A stretch of DNA of 64,000 nucleotides from Cercis canadensis (taxonomy: Eukaryota; Streptophyta; Magnoliopsida; Fabales; Fabaceae). Position 1 is the stretch's first letter, and each line of letters opens with the position of its first letter. Made by a program: the position numbers and the translations under genes. The notes under the pieces are model-generated. The model had not been told where the DNA came from, did not search any database, and worked only from the letters and a program-made list of their open reading frames with translations. The stretch spans positions 403,296 to 467,295 of the forward strand of contig QAOA01006130.1 of assembly GCA_003255065.1 (NCBI GenBank). The letters are read 5' to 3'. Of this stretch, positions 43,281 to 56,594 are shown piece by piece.

Positions 43281-44561
43281 GTAGGTTAAATCCATTGCTT
43301 TAGTATCATTGTTCAATTAATTTGAGCGCTCCTCAAATTTGAGGTTTCCTAATTATTCATGGGTTCTCATTAGCAATTCACTTCTGTTTTTTGTTTAAAA
43401 TGATTGTTATGAAACAAATACAAACTAGTTGAGTTACATGGTTCAGTAGGATCTTGTAGAATGTAATTATTCATTAATCCCTTCACTGAATATTCAGTGC
43501 TTTGTTGTTGATTTATTTGGAAATTTTTTGGGCATGATTTCTGAATTTTCTGTTGATGTTGGTATTATGGAAATTTCTTGCTGCTTCAGTGCTTTGTTAT
43601 TGATTTATTTGGAAATTTCTATTCTTGCACCAGATTTTGTTCCTGCAGTAACCAGTAGCTGTAGGTTGTAGCGTCTTCCAAATTGATCTCTACTGTTTAT
43701 GTTAGTTTGAGGACTAGTGTGATTGTTTGATTTTTCTTTTGGCTTCCCTGTTCCTTATATTTTTCTTTTTGATCTTTGTGCTATTGCATTTTCTGTTTTC
43801 TTTTGATGTTGAGTGGCATATTTTTTCTAGCTGATCAATGGACATTTGGAATTGTTCTGTATAAATGATTGTGTATTTCAAAGTGATATAGCTAGGGTCA
43901 TTTGATGATTTGTGGAAAAGAAAGGCAGCTAGCATGGGGTGGTATCAGATATGTTGGTGGCTACCTGTTTTGTGGTAGTGAAGTTAGTAGAGAAATTCAT
44001 GGCACTTCAAGTTGGTGAAGGGAAATTATATGGTTCAGCATTTTGGTTTTGCTCAAAGATTTTTTATATATGCCCGTTGGATTTCCTTGAAGTTTGGATT
44101 CCTATAGTATTTATTTGTGTGGTATGAACTGAATTATTTGTCTTTGAGTCTCCCATAAAGGAATTATCAACTCACTAGAAATACATTTCAGAAGCTACTA
44201 AAACCTCTACTAACTTGCCTAAGATATTTGTATTGTGGTGCTTTTTTTAGTTGTATCTTTTGCATTGTAACCAAGATAAAAAAGGTTAAATTTGGCGTTG
44301 TATCTCCTTGGGAAGGATTTAACTGCACGATAGCTTGTTTAAGATTAAAAAGTTTGGCTTCTCGTATGTGTAGACACCCTTTTAGAGCATGGTAAAACTT
44401 TGGAAAAGTGATTTGCACCTGAATTTAGGAAGAAAATATGATTACTGATTGGAAGAAATTCTTGTTGTACTTGCAGTTTGTTTGCAATTGCCCGTGGAGT
44501 TTATATGACAAAGAGTCTGTCTGATTTTGTTTTTTATTTTTTGTATAATTTGGTTTACTAG

Positions 44562-45096
44562 TGAAAGAGAAAAGATGGGTGGTGTTCAAGGGAGAGGATG
44601 ATCCTACCTCTATCCCAGGTAAATCTTGTACAAGAGCTATCACTCAACTACAAAATTATTAAATTAATTCTCTGCATCTGTTTATTACAACTCTGGAATT
44701 GATCTAATTATCAAATACTTTTGATTAGTATATTTTCATATGTCTTTTGTTGTGACAAATTATTGCTTAGCCCTCAGCTTTAGTATTATAAACATGATAT
44801 GTATTATGTAAAATGTATACAAAATAGGCTATGATTCTTACATAATTTTGCATTCTTGGTGGATGGTTACTCTTTAATCCTTTTAGTTGAATGGATTTGT
44901 TGGCTGAATGGGCAGCGCAAAAGGGCTCCAAATGCAGAGGTAAAACCGAACATTTGCTTTTTTGTTTTTCTTATAATTTCTGTCCTGCTTGTAAGGTAAT
45001 TAGCTGTTTACTGTTAATTGATAATACTATTTCGTTCCTCTTCAAGAAATGATGGAGTTGGAAGCAAGGATGAACGTGTTAAACAGAATGTTGCTG
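44562..45096 (+). pseudogene. NDUFAF2: NDUFAF2-like (complex I assembly factor, B17.2L/mimitin) fragment, three exons
   Basis: Exon pieces at 44562-44618 (VKEKRWVVFKGEDDPTSIP), 44887-44939 (VEWICWLNGQRKRAPNAE) and 45047-45096 (EMMELEAR, then shifted) spell a contiguous stretch of the plant B17.2-like assembly factor, whose family motif is PTSIPxEWxxWLxGxRxxxPTxEE. The third piece loses one base after EAR, turning the expected ERVKQNVA into another frame. The first exon and the tail are not recognised nearby. It is therefore a partial, broken copy carried within the cargo. Confidence 0.8.
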
Positions 45097-46007
45097 GTAC
45101 GTGTCTCTCATAATTCCACTATTAAGTAATGAATCTATTTTGATGTTTTGCTCTTCAGTTCTTTTCCTATCATAATTTTGTTTCCTATCTTATGTGTGAT
45201 AGTTTTCAAGATAACAAAAAGAGTTCTTTGCCAATTAACTTGAATTGGAGGCTTCCTCATATTATCAAAATTAATCTAGTGTTAGTAGAGAAACTCTTTG
45301 GGAAGTAGCCATATCATATTACCATATTGAACCTGTTACAAGTTCTACTTCTGAGCCATCAACCATAAGAAATTTCGCTTCCTCTTTTTCCTAGCTTTTT
45401 CTCTGTGTATATGAAATTCCACTAAATGTTGTTGTGTATTCTGCTGTTCGCTCCTTATTTTTAATTCTACAAATGCAGGAATACAACATAAGTAACTTAA
45501 TCGCCAGTAGATTTTCATTGCAAAATCTCACATTTCATAGGTTAATTCGAAGTGCACTGCGAAGTAACTTCTATTGAATCTGAAGCTTTTTTCTAGTCTA
45601 AAAAGGATTTACACATTGAACCCCTGGCTTACTATAAGTGATTGTAGCATTTATCAATTTTTCTTATCAATTATAGGACTACATTTATTCCGAAGGTAAC
45701 TTCTCACAGTCTAAGCACGTTTATATACAAAGTTTATGGCATGATTTCTACATGATTTTTGTGCTAAATTTATAACAATGCATATGATGAATTATGAAGA
45801 TGGGTTATGCTTCCACACCTGCCACTTGTGTTGCATGGCCTCACATGCAAAGGTCATGGAAGACTGAAAGCTGACACTGTTGGGAGAACAGGAATTGGTA
45901 AATCAAATCTCATACAAATATTTATCCAAATCGCAGAGCCTACTGCTGGGCGAATTATGATTTGATTGGATTGACATCGAGTAAAGCTATTCAGCTAGAG
46001 AAAGTCT

Positions 46008-46579
46008 TGTTAGGAAAACGTTAATGGAAACTAAAACAGAATGACTTTGAGGCGTAAACAATTACACTGTATTAAGTGTAATATTGCTTTTCTATAAAAG
46101 TAAGTTACCCCAGGATACAATAAAGTCCTCAAAAACTCTCAATGGAAAAATAAATTCTAATGCATTAGGGAGTTCTCTTTTATAGAGTTGAAAAGACACT
46201 AATGAACAAATATAATTAGTTAGTAATTAACAGACATAATTGTCTATTCGAAATAGTCACAATTGTCTGTTTGAAACAAGCACAACAATCTGTTCAAAAC
46301 AGAATCCGAATCGAGTCAAACCGACCTGACCCGGTCCGGTTCAGATATTAAAACTAATGTTAAAATATTTATCAAATCGATCAAGGCCCAAGATGTCAAT
46401 CAAAGACCATTAATGGGCGTTGACTTGTTAAGCTATTTGGGCTTGACAAATGAGTTTGTGCCCATTTAACTAAAGTTACTCTATAACTTTAGTTTGCCTT
46501 TATAAAGCTTTTTACATACTCTAATTTAACTAATATGGGACTTGATTAATTATAAGCATATTTATAAACTATTTCAACA
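46008..46579. mobile_element. Solo LTR, Copia-like, with perfect 5-bp target duplication
   Basis: A 572-bp unit begins TGTTAGGAAAACG and ends ATTTCAACA, with TG...CA termini, and is flanked by AGTCT on both sides (46003-46007 and 46580-46584). A TATA-like TCTATAAAAG lies about 85 bp in. No internal retroelement sequence remains, as expected after LTR-LTR recombination. The intact duplication suggests moderate age. Confidence 0.75.
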
Positions 46580-47611
46580 AGTCTTGCCACAATTCAAATA
46601 AGGTTGTTAGAAAACAAAGTGGTAGGTCCACATATTTATCCAATAGCGGTTATGGATCCACATCGATCTGGCAACAAAATTCTGGCTTTATAGCATTTTT
46701 CGTTTGACATCTCTTCATTTCTGGCTTTATCCAAGGCTTTATATCGTGTTGAGCTTAGCACTCTACTCTCATGTCTTAGTTTCCCCATTTCTATGTTGCT
46801 TTAGGTACTCATTTTAGTATCTTTTCAATAGTTACTCATTTTAAACTATTGAAATTGTTTTTGATTTTAATTGGCAGGAATTCTTCATGTGCTGAGGACC
46901 AAGTTCTGGAAGGCAATTGATCAATTGCACAGTTCTTTGCTTGTTCAATGTTTAGAAATTTTAAGTTTCCTCAAATGTCTTTGGGTCTGGTAATTGATTA
47001 TTAAGGTGTCTTATGAATAAGGTAGTAAAGTTGAGATGTGGGGTTGTCCACTAATAAAGGTCATGAAAAGTGACCTTAGATTACAAATGTATACTCTACA
47101 AGCATAACTCAATACTTATAATGTAATGAAGTTTCCTCTCTCTGATGGCTCTTATACGTGAGCTCTAGCATTTAAATGCCATTATCTATACTTTCTTGCT
47201 ATTTTTCGAATAAAATTCAAGTAGGACATCTAAATGAGATTAGACATGGATGTTGAGTTGAAAGCATTCTATTGCTTAAATTAAACTGTTATAATGCAGT
47301 ATATATGTTGGATGTTTAGAATATAGTATTCCATTTCGGTCAACATGATGATGTTACGAGACTATTGCACTTGATAAAGCATGAGAAATTAGAAAATGAT
47401 ATTAGACTTTTCTCTCTTGTTAAAAAGTTGAAGCTTATATATTTCTCCAAATGTTAAAGCCTCAAATTAGGGCTATCATGAGGATGAGACTTGGGGCAAT
47501 TTGACCAAAATAATACAAGTGGACAAAGTATTTACCCATATAGTGCACATTTGAAAGTATTTACCTCAAAGGGGCAGTTTTGAATTTTTTAATAATTTTC
47601 GAGTTTAAGTA

Positions 47612-48320
47612 ATCACGGTTTATCAGCTCTTAAACCGTGAACCCACTGAACACGGTTTAGGAAATTTTCTCCAAACCGTGATCACTGTGCATCCACATTT
47701 CTCAGCTATTCAGGTCACGGTTTGGAATGGAATGGTCACGGTTTGGGAGGTGGTTTGGTCACGGTTCTCCCTGCTTTGTTGGTCACGGTTTGGGAGGTTT
47801 TCTTGGTCACGGTTTGAAGCTTCATGGTCACGGTTTGCTGCTCCTTTTGGTCACGGTTTGCTGCTCCTTTTGGTCACGGTTTGTGCTGCTCCTTTGGTCA
47901 CGGTTTGGCAGTGTTGTTGGTCACGGTTTGAAGCTTCTTGGTCACGGTTTTGGGGCTCCTATGGTCACGGTTTGTTGTGCTTTGGTTGTGACGGTTTTTG
48001 AGGTTTTCTTGGTCACTGTTTTGTGCTTTGGTTGGTCACGGTTTGGGAAGTCTTTGAGTCACGGTTTTGGGGCAATTGACCAACGGTTTGTATCTTGAAG
48101 GTAACGGTTTGGGAAGTTAACTGGTCAGGGTTTTACGGCTTTTTGTTTGAGTCACGGTTTTGATGCATTGGAGGTCACGGTTTTGCATGCTTTTGTGGTT
48201 AGGGTTTTGCATGTTTTGACTCACGGTTTTGCAGGTTTTGTGGTAACGGTTTTGTGCATATGTGGTCACGGTTTTGGTGCAATTGAAGTGACGGTTTTGC
48301 AAGTATTTGAGTCACTTTTT
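47612..48320 (+). repeat. Left TIR array of GGTCACGGTTT units, copy 2
   Basis: Same architecture as the left array of copy 1. It includes an additional block near 48250-48300 (TGTGCATATGTGGTCACGG...) absent from copy 1, showing that unit number changes between copies. Confidence 0.9.
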
Positions 48321-48506
48321 TTACCTATTTGAAGTCATTTTTTGAACAAAGACGTGATGTAAATAATAGGGAAAACCGTGACCCCTTGTCGTAAAAGAGT
48401 GGCTTATTTGGTTAAGGCGTGTTTACTCTTTGCAGTAAAGCGTGTTTTACCTGAATAGGATTTTTCGGAAAAGCGTGAAAGAATGCTGCTAAAGCGTGAA
48501 GGGGTC

Positions 48507-48514
48507 TATAAATA
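48507..48514 (+). promoter_or_regulatory. TATA box of MURA gene, MULE copy 2
   Basis: TATAAATA sits at the same position relative to the array and the start codon as in copy 1, about 525 bp upstream of the ATG with a probable leader intron between. Confidence 0.55.
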
Positions 48515-49030
48515 CCAGCTCCAGAATCATTTGTTATCGCAAAATTGGTGTGAAAGCTGAAAGTTAGTGCGAGAGATTGACGTGAAGCTCAGATGTGCTG
48601 TGAAAATTTTGAAGAAATTTGAACTTCTGAAGGTATTTATATTTGATATTCTTAATTTTAGATATATTTTAACTGTAATATATATTTAAATGTTAGAGTA
48701 TTAAATATTAATAAAATTTTTTTAGTAATAATTATTTATTGATTAAATTAAAAATAAAGTTTAGATAATTGTGTATGTTAATTGAGTTAAATTTTATAAG
48801 TATAAAGATGTGCAATTATTTATAGAGTAATTGTGATATTATTACATATAATTATTGATAGAATGCTAGTTAGTATAAAGATATGCAATTATTTATAGAG
48901 CAGATGTGATATTATTTATAGAGTAGTTGTGATATTATTACGTATAATTATTGATAGAAATTTTGTTAGTATAAAAATGCAATAATATTTATAAACTAAT
49001 TGTGACTGAAAAAAATATTTTAGGAAGAAG

Positions 49031-51817
49031 ATGCACATATTAATACACCATAATGGTCGAATATATAATGGACCCCAAGGTGTTATGTGTGAGGGAGCTT
49101 CAATCTATAGGTTAAACTTGAAGAACACTTGTGGATTAGATAGATTAAAATTTCATATCCACAAGAAGATGAGACTTGAAGCAAATCAAATAGTTGAGAA
49201 GATAATTTATAGATTCCCAGTTTCAGTTAATCCATTATTTTATCTTTCATTTGAATTGGGATCTGATGGAGATGTTGAGATGATGTATGAGAGTAATGCC
49301 AAACATTCTACTTTGGGTCCAATTGAGATATATGTTGACATTACGACCATGAATGTTGGTGGAGATGGAGGCCAAGCTGAAACTGTTGTAATTGGCCCAA
49401 GTTCATTTCCTTGTTCGAATCATCCTTATAGCCAAGTGGGAATAGAAGCTGACTCTTGTTATCAACCGGAAGTTGGTTCACATGCAATTCATTATGGTTT
49501 GGGTACTTCTAGTCAAACGCATATGGTAGAAGGAGGCTATCGCTATGAAAATAACGACCCTTGGCTAAGTTCAGATGTTCGAGGTGGTGACATTGAAGTG
49601 AATGAAGTTATATTAAGCCAACGTGGAGGTGAACAAGAAAATATTAGTCGGGGCAATTCACCAGGTGATCCTCTAATTGACAGTAATGATGATGAAGATG
49701 CTGATTGCAGATCAGACAGTGGAGAATCAAGTGGTGATGATGCAGGGGAAGACGTTCCAGATCTTAATGTGGAGGCATTGATGCAAGACCCAAGTGCTGC
49801 AAGGGCTGAACATGTTGCATCAATACAGGCGATAATTGCACCGCATTATGGAATCATTGATTGGGGAGCAATGCAGATAGTTGACGATAATGATCAAGTA
49901 ACAGGGTACAGTGAATGGCAGAAAGGGGATGAATTCATGATCGGGCAGAAATTCAAAACAAAAGATGATCTCCAATTAGCTAGAAAACAATACTCTCTTC
50001 ATGCAAACCAACGTTTTCATGTGAAGGAGTCCAAACCAAATAAATTGAGTTTAATATGTTCAAACAATGCTGATGGATGTCATTGGAGACTTCGGGCATG
50101 CTTACGTACCAGGAGCAAAGTATGGGAGATTAGAAAGTATAATGGGCCTCATACTTGCACAAATGCAATCTTGTCACAGGATCATGACAAACTAGACATT
50201 CAGGTGATTGCAGCTGCCATTACTGGAATGGTTCAAGAGAATGCAGGCGTGCCTATAAAAATGATACAAGAGCGCATAAAAGACATGTACTCATATCAAA
50301 TATCATACCGAAAAGCGTGGAAAGCAAGAGAAAGAGTGATCGCTACTGTGTATGGTGATTGGAAGCAAAGTTATGATTTATTGCCTAGGTAGATGGCCGC
50401 ACTTCAAATGCATGCACCAGGAACGGTGGTTCAATGGTGTCTTGATGATCGATGGATGGGTAAGCCATCTAATGACCCTACGTTAAAGAGATTTAAGCGT
50501 GTCTTCTGGGCATTCAAGCCATGCATTGATGCATTTAAATTCTGCAAGCTAGTTGTCCAGATTGATGGAACTTTTTTGTATGGAAAATACAGTGGAACTC
50601 TACTCATCGCCACCACACAAGATGGCAGTAGGTCACCACTACCTTTAGCTTATGCAATTGTAGAAGGTGAGACAAAAGATGCATGGTCATGGTTTTTAAC
50701 CCATGTCAGGCAGTACGTGGTTGGGAACATTCAAAATCTGGCTTTAATCTCAGACCGTCATGTTAGCATCTTAGCTGCAATTGAAGATGAGCAAGTTGGT
50801 TGGCGTCCACCATTGGGACATCATTTTTTCTGCTTGCGTCACGTGGTGAACAATTGGAACAATGCTTTTAAAAATATTGACGTGAAACATCAAATCTACA
50901 GAGCTGGTGAGAATCTTAGTTTGTCAACTAAATTAAATATTATACAACTAGAGGTTTAATTTTTGTAAATGTCTTTTACAGGTGTTCAGTTTGAGTCTAA
51001 GAAGTTCAACGACTTAATGACAGACATCAAAATCGCCTGTTCCGATGAGCGTGCATGGCAGTATATAAGTGATATTGATCCTGAGAAATGGACGCAACAT
51101 GGTGATACTAATGGGAGACGATTTGGCTTAATGACAACCAATCTAGCTGAAAATGTGAACGGCACGTTGAAGGGGGTTCGTAGTATGCCTATCACAGCCC
51201 TTGTAAGAGCTACATATTACAGAATGAACCGTATTTTTATTGAAAGGCGAGAAATGGCTCATGCAAGGTTAGCGAGTAGACAAATGTGGACAGATGATGC
51301 AGATCAGAAGATGCGAGACAATGGTCAGTATGCTTCTTCACATCGAACAACTTTATTTGATAGAGATACTGGATCTTTTGAAGTAGAGGAGACATTTGAC
51401 TTGAGCGGAAGGGCGAGCGGGCGAATTTTTCCCCTAAACTTAAAAGATAAATGGTGTGGGTGTGGTCGATTTCAAGCACTTCATATTCCTTGTTCACACG
51501 CGATAGCTGCTTGTGCTTCTATTAGAGTCGATGCATGGGGTTACGTGAATCAAGTATATTCGACGCAGAATTTAGTTAATGCGTACGGTGGCAAGTTTAC
51601 ACCAATTGGTGGAGAACCAGAATGGCCAACGATACAGGGTTTGACTATCATCCCTAACCCCTCGAAACTACGGGCCAAAGGTAGACCCAAGTCAACTCGC
51701 ATACGTAACGAAATGGATTGGGGTGAAAGCTCACGGAGTGCATTACGATGCGGGCTGTGTCGCATGGAAGGACATAACCGGCGTAGCTGTCCAAACAGAA
51801 GACAAGATCAACCATAA
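49031..51817 (+). pseudogene. mudrA-like: MURA-type transposase, MULE copy 2 (one stop codon)
   Basis: Two exons (49031-50906, 50982-51817) give 904 codons including the final stop. The only visible lesion is TAG at 50390-50392, where copy 1 has TGG. The first catalytic Asp is present in VVQIDGTFLYGKY (about residue 512), a second Asp in LISDRH (about 575), and the Glu of NLAENVN is retained. The SWIM finger (WCGCG...CSHAIAAC) and CCHC knuckle (CGLC...H...C) are complete. It could be very recently inactivated or, less likely, read through. It has better-preserved catalytic residues than copy 1. Confidence 0.9.
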
Positions 51818-53354
51818 TTAAGACTGTCATATTATTTTATTTGAACTTAGTTAATCGTTACTTAAATTTATCTCATATGAATGTTTATATTCAAGTTAGT
51901 TGTTAGTAACCATATTTTCGACATTAGGTACATTATTTATTATAATCTAAAGTGTTTTAACTTATATTGTTTTCAGCCAAAGATAGGAACTACACACATA
52001 TTATCAAATATTATCAAATCTACAAGCCTACACACATATTACATATTACAATATTAAAAATACAAAGGTAACTACATGTTATCAAATCTACTACCAATGA
52101 AGCACGTCCTAGGGTGTTTGTCACGAGTCGGCCGTCTTCGTTGACCCCTAGGTTGGGGAGCTGGAAGAGGCGTCGGCTGCGGAGGATCATCATACACGTC
52201 CGTAAAAAGGTAATCATATACATCATCTAATCTCAATCCGGCAGGATCAGCACCTATGTTTCCCCGATCAATATGAGGACTCCCAATGGGAGTAGCCAAA
52301 GGTTCGGCATACACGTCACCCAAAGCAGCTCGTGATGTCCCTACTGTCAGGTCTAGACACACATCAAGATCTACACCAAGCGCTGATTGGGGAAGACTAG
52401 TGTTAGTGTCAAACATGTTGTGCTGAGGTGAAGACATGGCCACGCTACATGCAATTCCAGACGAACTGGCCTCAGGTCCATCAAACTGAGAACGGTCCCT
52501 CGACATAGAGCGTAATACCGGGCTCCGATGCGATGGCCCCACCATATCAGTGGCCTCCTCTACTGGCCTGTAGTAATCAGAAAACTATGACATGCCCTCA
52601 CGCTGATTATGTGTCATATCCTCCGACTGATCATGTGTCATACAATCTCCTTCAGGCTGACCCTGACTCATGTGAGGACCCTGAGTCTGCCCCATCGACG
52701 CCCATTGGGCAAACTGTGTTCCCCAACTAGGATTAACTAACCCGTACTTAGCAAAGAGTTGGGTCATATCACCCTGAAATGAAGAATACTGATCTGCAGT
52801 CCAATATGGAGGTGTGACAAATGATTCCCCATGAAATGGTTGGCTCGGTTGAAAGGGATGTGCTGGATGGTAAGGTTGCTGGAACCCAGGCATCCCCTGA
52901 AACTGGGAGCTATGCTCAAAAATAGGGGGCGGCTGCAAGGAAACGCCCTCATGCTGCTGTTGCTGATGATGATATGCAGGTACAGAACAAGGAGGAGGCT
53001 GCGTCTCAGTCTGAACGGGAGGAGTCTGCTGTGGGACCGGAGCATGAGGCTGTGGAGGAGGCATATGGGCCTGTACATAATATGTCATATGAGGTTAATG
53101 TTCATTTAAAATTGAAGCGCAAAATATACGTTATCCACACATGCAACTGACCTGGTCACCAGGCATGAGGTTAGTCGGACTCATCCACCTACGCGTGATC
53201 CGGAGATACCAAGGCATGTAATCTGCAGTGACTCCCATATCCCCAACACACGGCACGATGTTATTGCGTCGCAATCTCCACGCCTGGCAATACGCCTCAT
53301 GGTACTGTGTCCATACTCTATACTGGTTCCCTCTCATGGTAATCCTCTCTAATC

Positions 53355-53658
53355 GAGAGGAATACGGTTCAGGGGCAATGGGTATGCCCTGACAACCTCC
53401 GAACTGCCGTAACACTCTGTCCGGATAGTGCATCTCCACCTCGCTAAAGCATACTAATAGGACCCGCGCCGCCCATATGTCACGTCCAGCTCGGCAGTAA
53501 GGTGGAGAGAGGAATACGATTCAGGGGCAATGGGTATGCCCTGACAACCTCCGAACTGCCGTAACACTTTGTCCGGATAGTGCATCTCGACCACGCTAAA
53601 GCATACTAATGGGACCCGCGCCGCCCATATGTCACGCCCAGCTCGGCAGTAAGGTGGC
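53355..53658. repeat. 152-bp tandem duplication within PMD exon 4, copy 2
   Basis: The block starting GAGAGGAATACG(G/A)TTCAGG occurs twice in a row with a few substitutions. Copy 1 has it once (near 38875). The two units already differ from each other, so the duplication is not brand new. Confidence 0.9.
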
Positions 53659-54828
53659 AGTTGTGCTTCGCAATAAGGTTGCCACATAATCTATAAATTA
53701 CAAAAAAAAAAAACACAAAGAAAAAAATTTAAATTAAAAGTTCATTTAAACATATAAAAGTGGATTACATCAATTGTAAGAAGTAGTAATAATGACTTAT
53801 CTTACATCATTAACATTCAGACGATCAAAATATTGTCGATACCCTGCTAAATCATTGTCCACATCCATGTCTCTATAACTGAGGGGGTGTTTCCACCTAA
53901 TATATTAATTTAAATTAACAAAATATCGACATCAATTACGTGACAACTTAATTAAGATATACACATTGTAATTTATTTTGCACATATACAAATAACAATA
54001 TAGTTAAACCACAAACTTGCATGCAAGTGGTCCGCGAGGTCTTCTACCCTGCCGCGGAGGAAGAGGAGAAATTTTAGGAAATCTCTCATAAGCTCACACC
54101 TCTAGCAAGAACGCACAGCCTGCAAACTCCACTGTGCGGCCAAGAGACAACCTGCATAGGGACCTATAAAGGTTCACCAACACTGCAGATCCCCAGCTAA
54201 TATGACCTGCAGCATCCCAATCCTCCAATAACTTTAGGTACATAAGTGCACATAGTTACCAGTGGCGTCAGGGAGCAACCATCCCCCAAGCATCCGCAAT
54301 ATATATGCTCTCGCGTGATACTGTATCTCCAACTCGGTAGCATCGTTTGGTAGTACAGCAAATGTGTCTTGCAACCAAGTCATCCTTACTCTACCATCAT
54401 ACAAAGCATCCTCATCTGGCACAGCACCAAGCAACTCCTGTGTTAGCTCCTGCCAGTCATGCTCACTACAACCACTGACAACGTTACCATCAACAGGAAG
54501 TCCCAATAAAATCTCAACATCCTGTAAAGTAACTGTTAACTCCCCTTCTGTCATGTGGAATGTGCGTGTTTCTGGTCGCCATCGTTCACTCAAGGCAGAC
54601 AGCAACTCCCTATTAACTTTTAGAGGGGTCACTAATGTAGCCCCTCCTAAACCTGCTCTGCGAATATAGGGCATCAATCTATCATCATCCGGTGGCTCAA
54701 CTATATGGTTACACGATTTTATAAGTCTCTCAACCTGCAATAATTTTGTTAACAGATTAACCATAATTCTAAAAAATTGCTCAAATATCCAAACTAAGCA
54801 GAAATTAAACAAATATATAAATCATAAT

Positions 54829-55215
54829 TCATAATCCGCATATCCATAACCTAAACCTTATACCCTATACCTCTAACCTAAACCTCAAACCCAAACCATA
54901 TCCATAATCTGCATAACCTAAAACATGAAATCTTATATCCAAACTCGATACCCTAAATTCGAAACTACATTTCCATTCACAAAACTACAAAACATCAAAC
55001 CTAACTCCATATCCCATTGTCATATCCTAAACCTTAAACTTGAAACCCTTAATTATTTTTTATAACCCTAAACTCTGATCCCCAAAATTATAACTCAAAA
55101 CCCTAACTGAAAGCCCAATAACATTTCTCTTTCTAAAACCCCAAACCCTAACTAAACCCCTTAAATCAAGTACCCCATGCGAAAATTCTCAACCTTAATT
55201 AAAAACCCTAAATTG
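54829..55215. repeat. Degenerate telomere-like tract in PMD intron 1, copy 2
   Basis: AACCTAAA and AACCCTAA words as in copy 1, slightly longer on the left (an extra CATAACCTAAACC block). Confidence 0.6.
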
Positions 55216-56594
55216 CTCAAACTAAAGTCGTAACCTAAGAGGCAAATTCCTTTTACCTATAGGTGCTTCAATAAAAAAGTTCTTGAAATCTAACACCCTA
55301 ATTGGTATGTGAACATACAAAAATGGTGAGAAAGCTATTGGTGTGGAAATTGATTTCAAGGATGTTTTACTAACAGTTGACTAATGTTAGTTATCCTGAA
55401 ACCGACCTTGGGCGTTGCACCTAATTACTTACATTCAAAATGTTTGTAATTTATAAGATGACATACGTCTAGGCCCAACATCCAACATCCTTGGAATGAA
55501 TCTTCACACCAATAACTTCTAACTTGTTTTTTTATGTACATATATTAAAATATAACTAAAACATCAAGGGTGAAATATCTGTTAAAAATATATTCTCATC
55601 AATGAACCTAAAATTTGCCAAAGAGGGCATTACAGTTCAAAACCTTTTTACTCGAATTGAAACACCTATTAGTTCAAGTATTTATTGTTATTATTGTTAC
55701 TCTTGCCAGTGCTCGACATCGTTCGGTCCCGCAATATTTTCGAAAATAATACAGCTTACAAAATGTGGCTTCCCAATCACTCCCCCATGCAAGATCAACA
55801 GAGAATATAAAATAAAAATTGGGGTTTGGCTACTCTACACATTTTTCTTTAAAAATTCGACACTGTGATTACAATAATTGGATAGTCATTCTTTAAAAAA
55901 GAAAATAAACATTTGACACTCAAGTGGTTTTTCAGGTAAAATTCGGCATCCTCCTTGCAAATTCGACATTCAATATAAAAATTTGTAAACTATCACATTT
56001 ATTAAAAATGTTTCCAAAACAACAATATTCAAGGACTTGTCTTAGCAAAATCAACTAACTAACCATAATTCAAATAAATCAATATATATTAAGCATAATC
56101 TAAATAAATTAACTAACAAATATTCTACGAATTAATCATAATTACAAAAAATAAACTAATTAAGCAAAAAAAAAATTCATATATGAGACATAATTCACAA
56201 AATTAACTAACTAATTGAGCAATTAACACAAGTTTTTTTATAATTAGCATAATTTTAAGTAAATAATATGCTTACTCCATTGTTCCACGTCCCGGTTGAA
56301 ATGTGCTGTCCTTGCTCAGTTAACACACTACTATCTACAGGACCTGGCAATATATCATGGTTTTCTGCCATTTTAAACTCAGAAAACTTTTTAAGATCAC
56401 TAGGATTAAGATAATGGGACCACAAAATCACAAACTCTTCGAAGATATACAAGAAAGGGACCACAAACCAAACAAACCAAACCGTGAAGGAGAGAAAGAA
56501 TGGAGGAATGGGCTGGCGGTGGGGGAGGAAGTGAAAGTGAGGGGAAGAAAGGGAAATGGGGAAGAAGAAAGGTGATTTTCGAAGGAAGAATACA

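Larger units (their letters stand above)
42459..47494. other. 5-kb cargo between the two MULEs
   Basis: Unrelated to the MULEs. It contains exon pieces of at least two host genes (FANCJ-like, NDUFAF2-like), T-rich intron-like sequence and a solo LTR. No complete gene is seen. An open frame at 42546-42878 precedes the FANCJ piece but has no recognisable motif. Confidence 0.7.
52072..56371 (-). pseudogene. Plant mobile domain (PMD) protein gene, MULE copy 2 (broken)
   Basis: Same five-exon layout as in copy 1. Exon 1 ends at the GTAAGC donor near 56276 and begins MAENHDILPGPVDSSV; exon 2 starts at 54734 and carries the PMD core. Relative to copy 1 the GAVPDEDALYDG junction is intact. However, one base is missing near 54246, and a 152-bp tandem duplication (53355-53506 repeated at 53507-53658) disrupts exon 4 because 152 is not a multiple of three. 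The Pro/Gln-rich last exon has a TAG near 52588 (copy 1 has CAG) that splits its frame. The gene is not functional as it stands. Confidence 0.85.
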
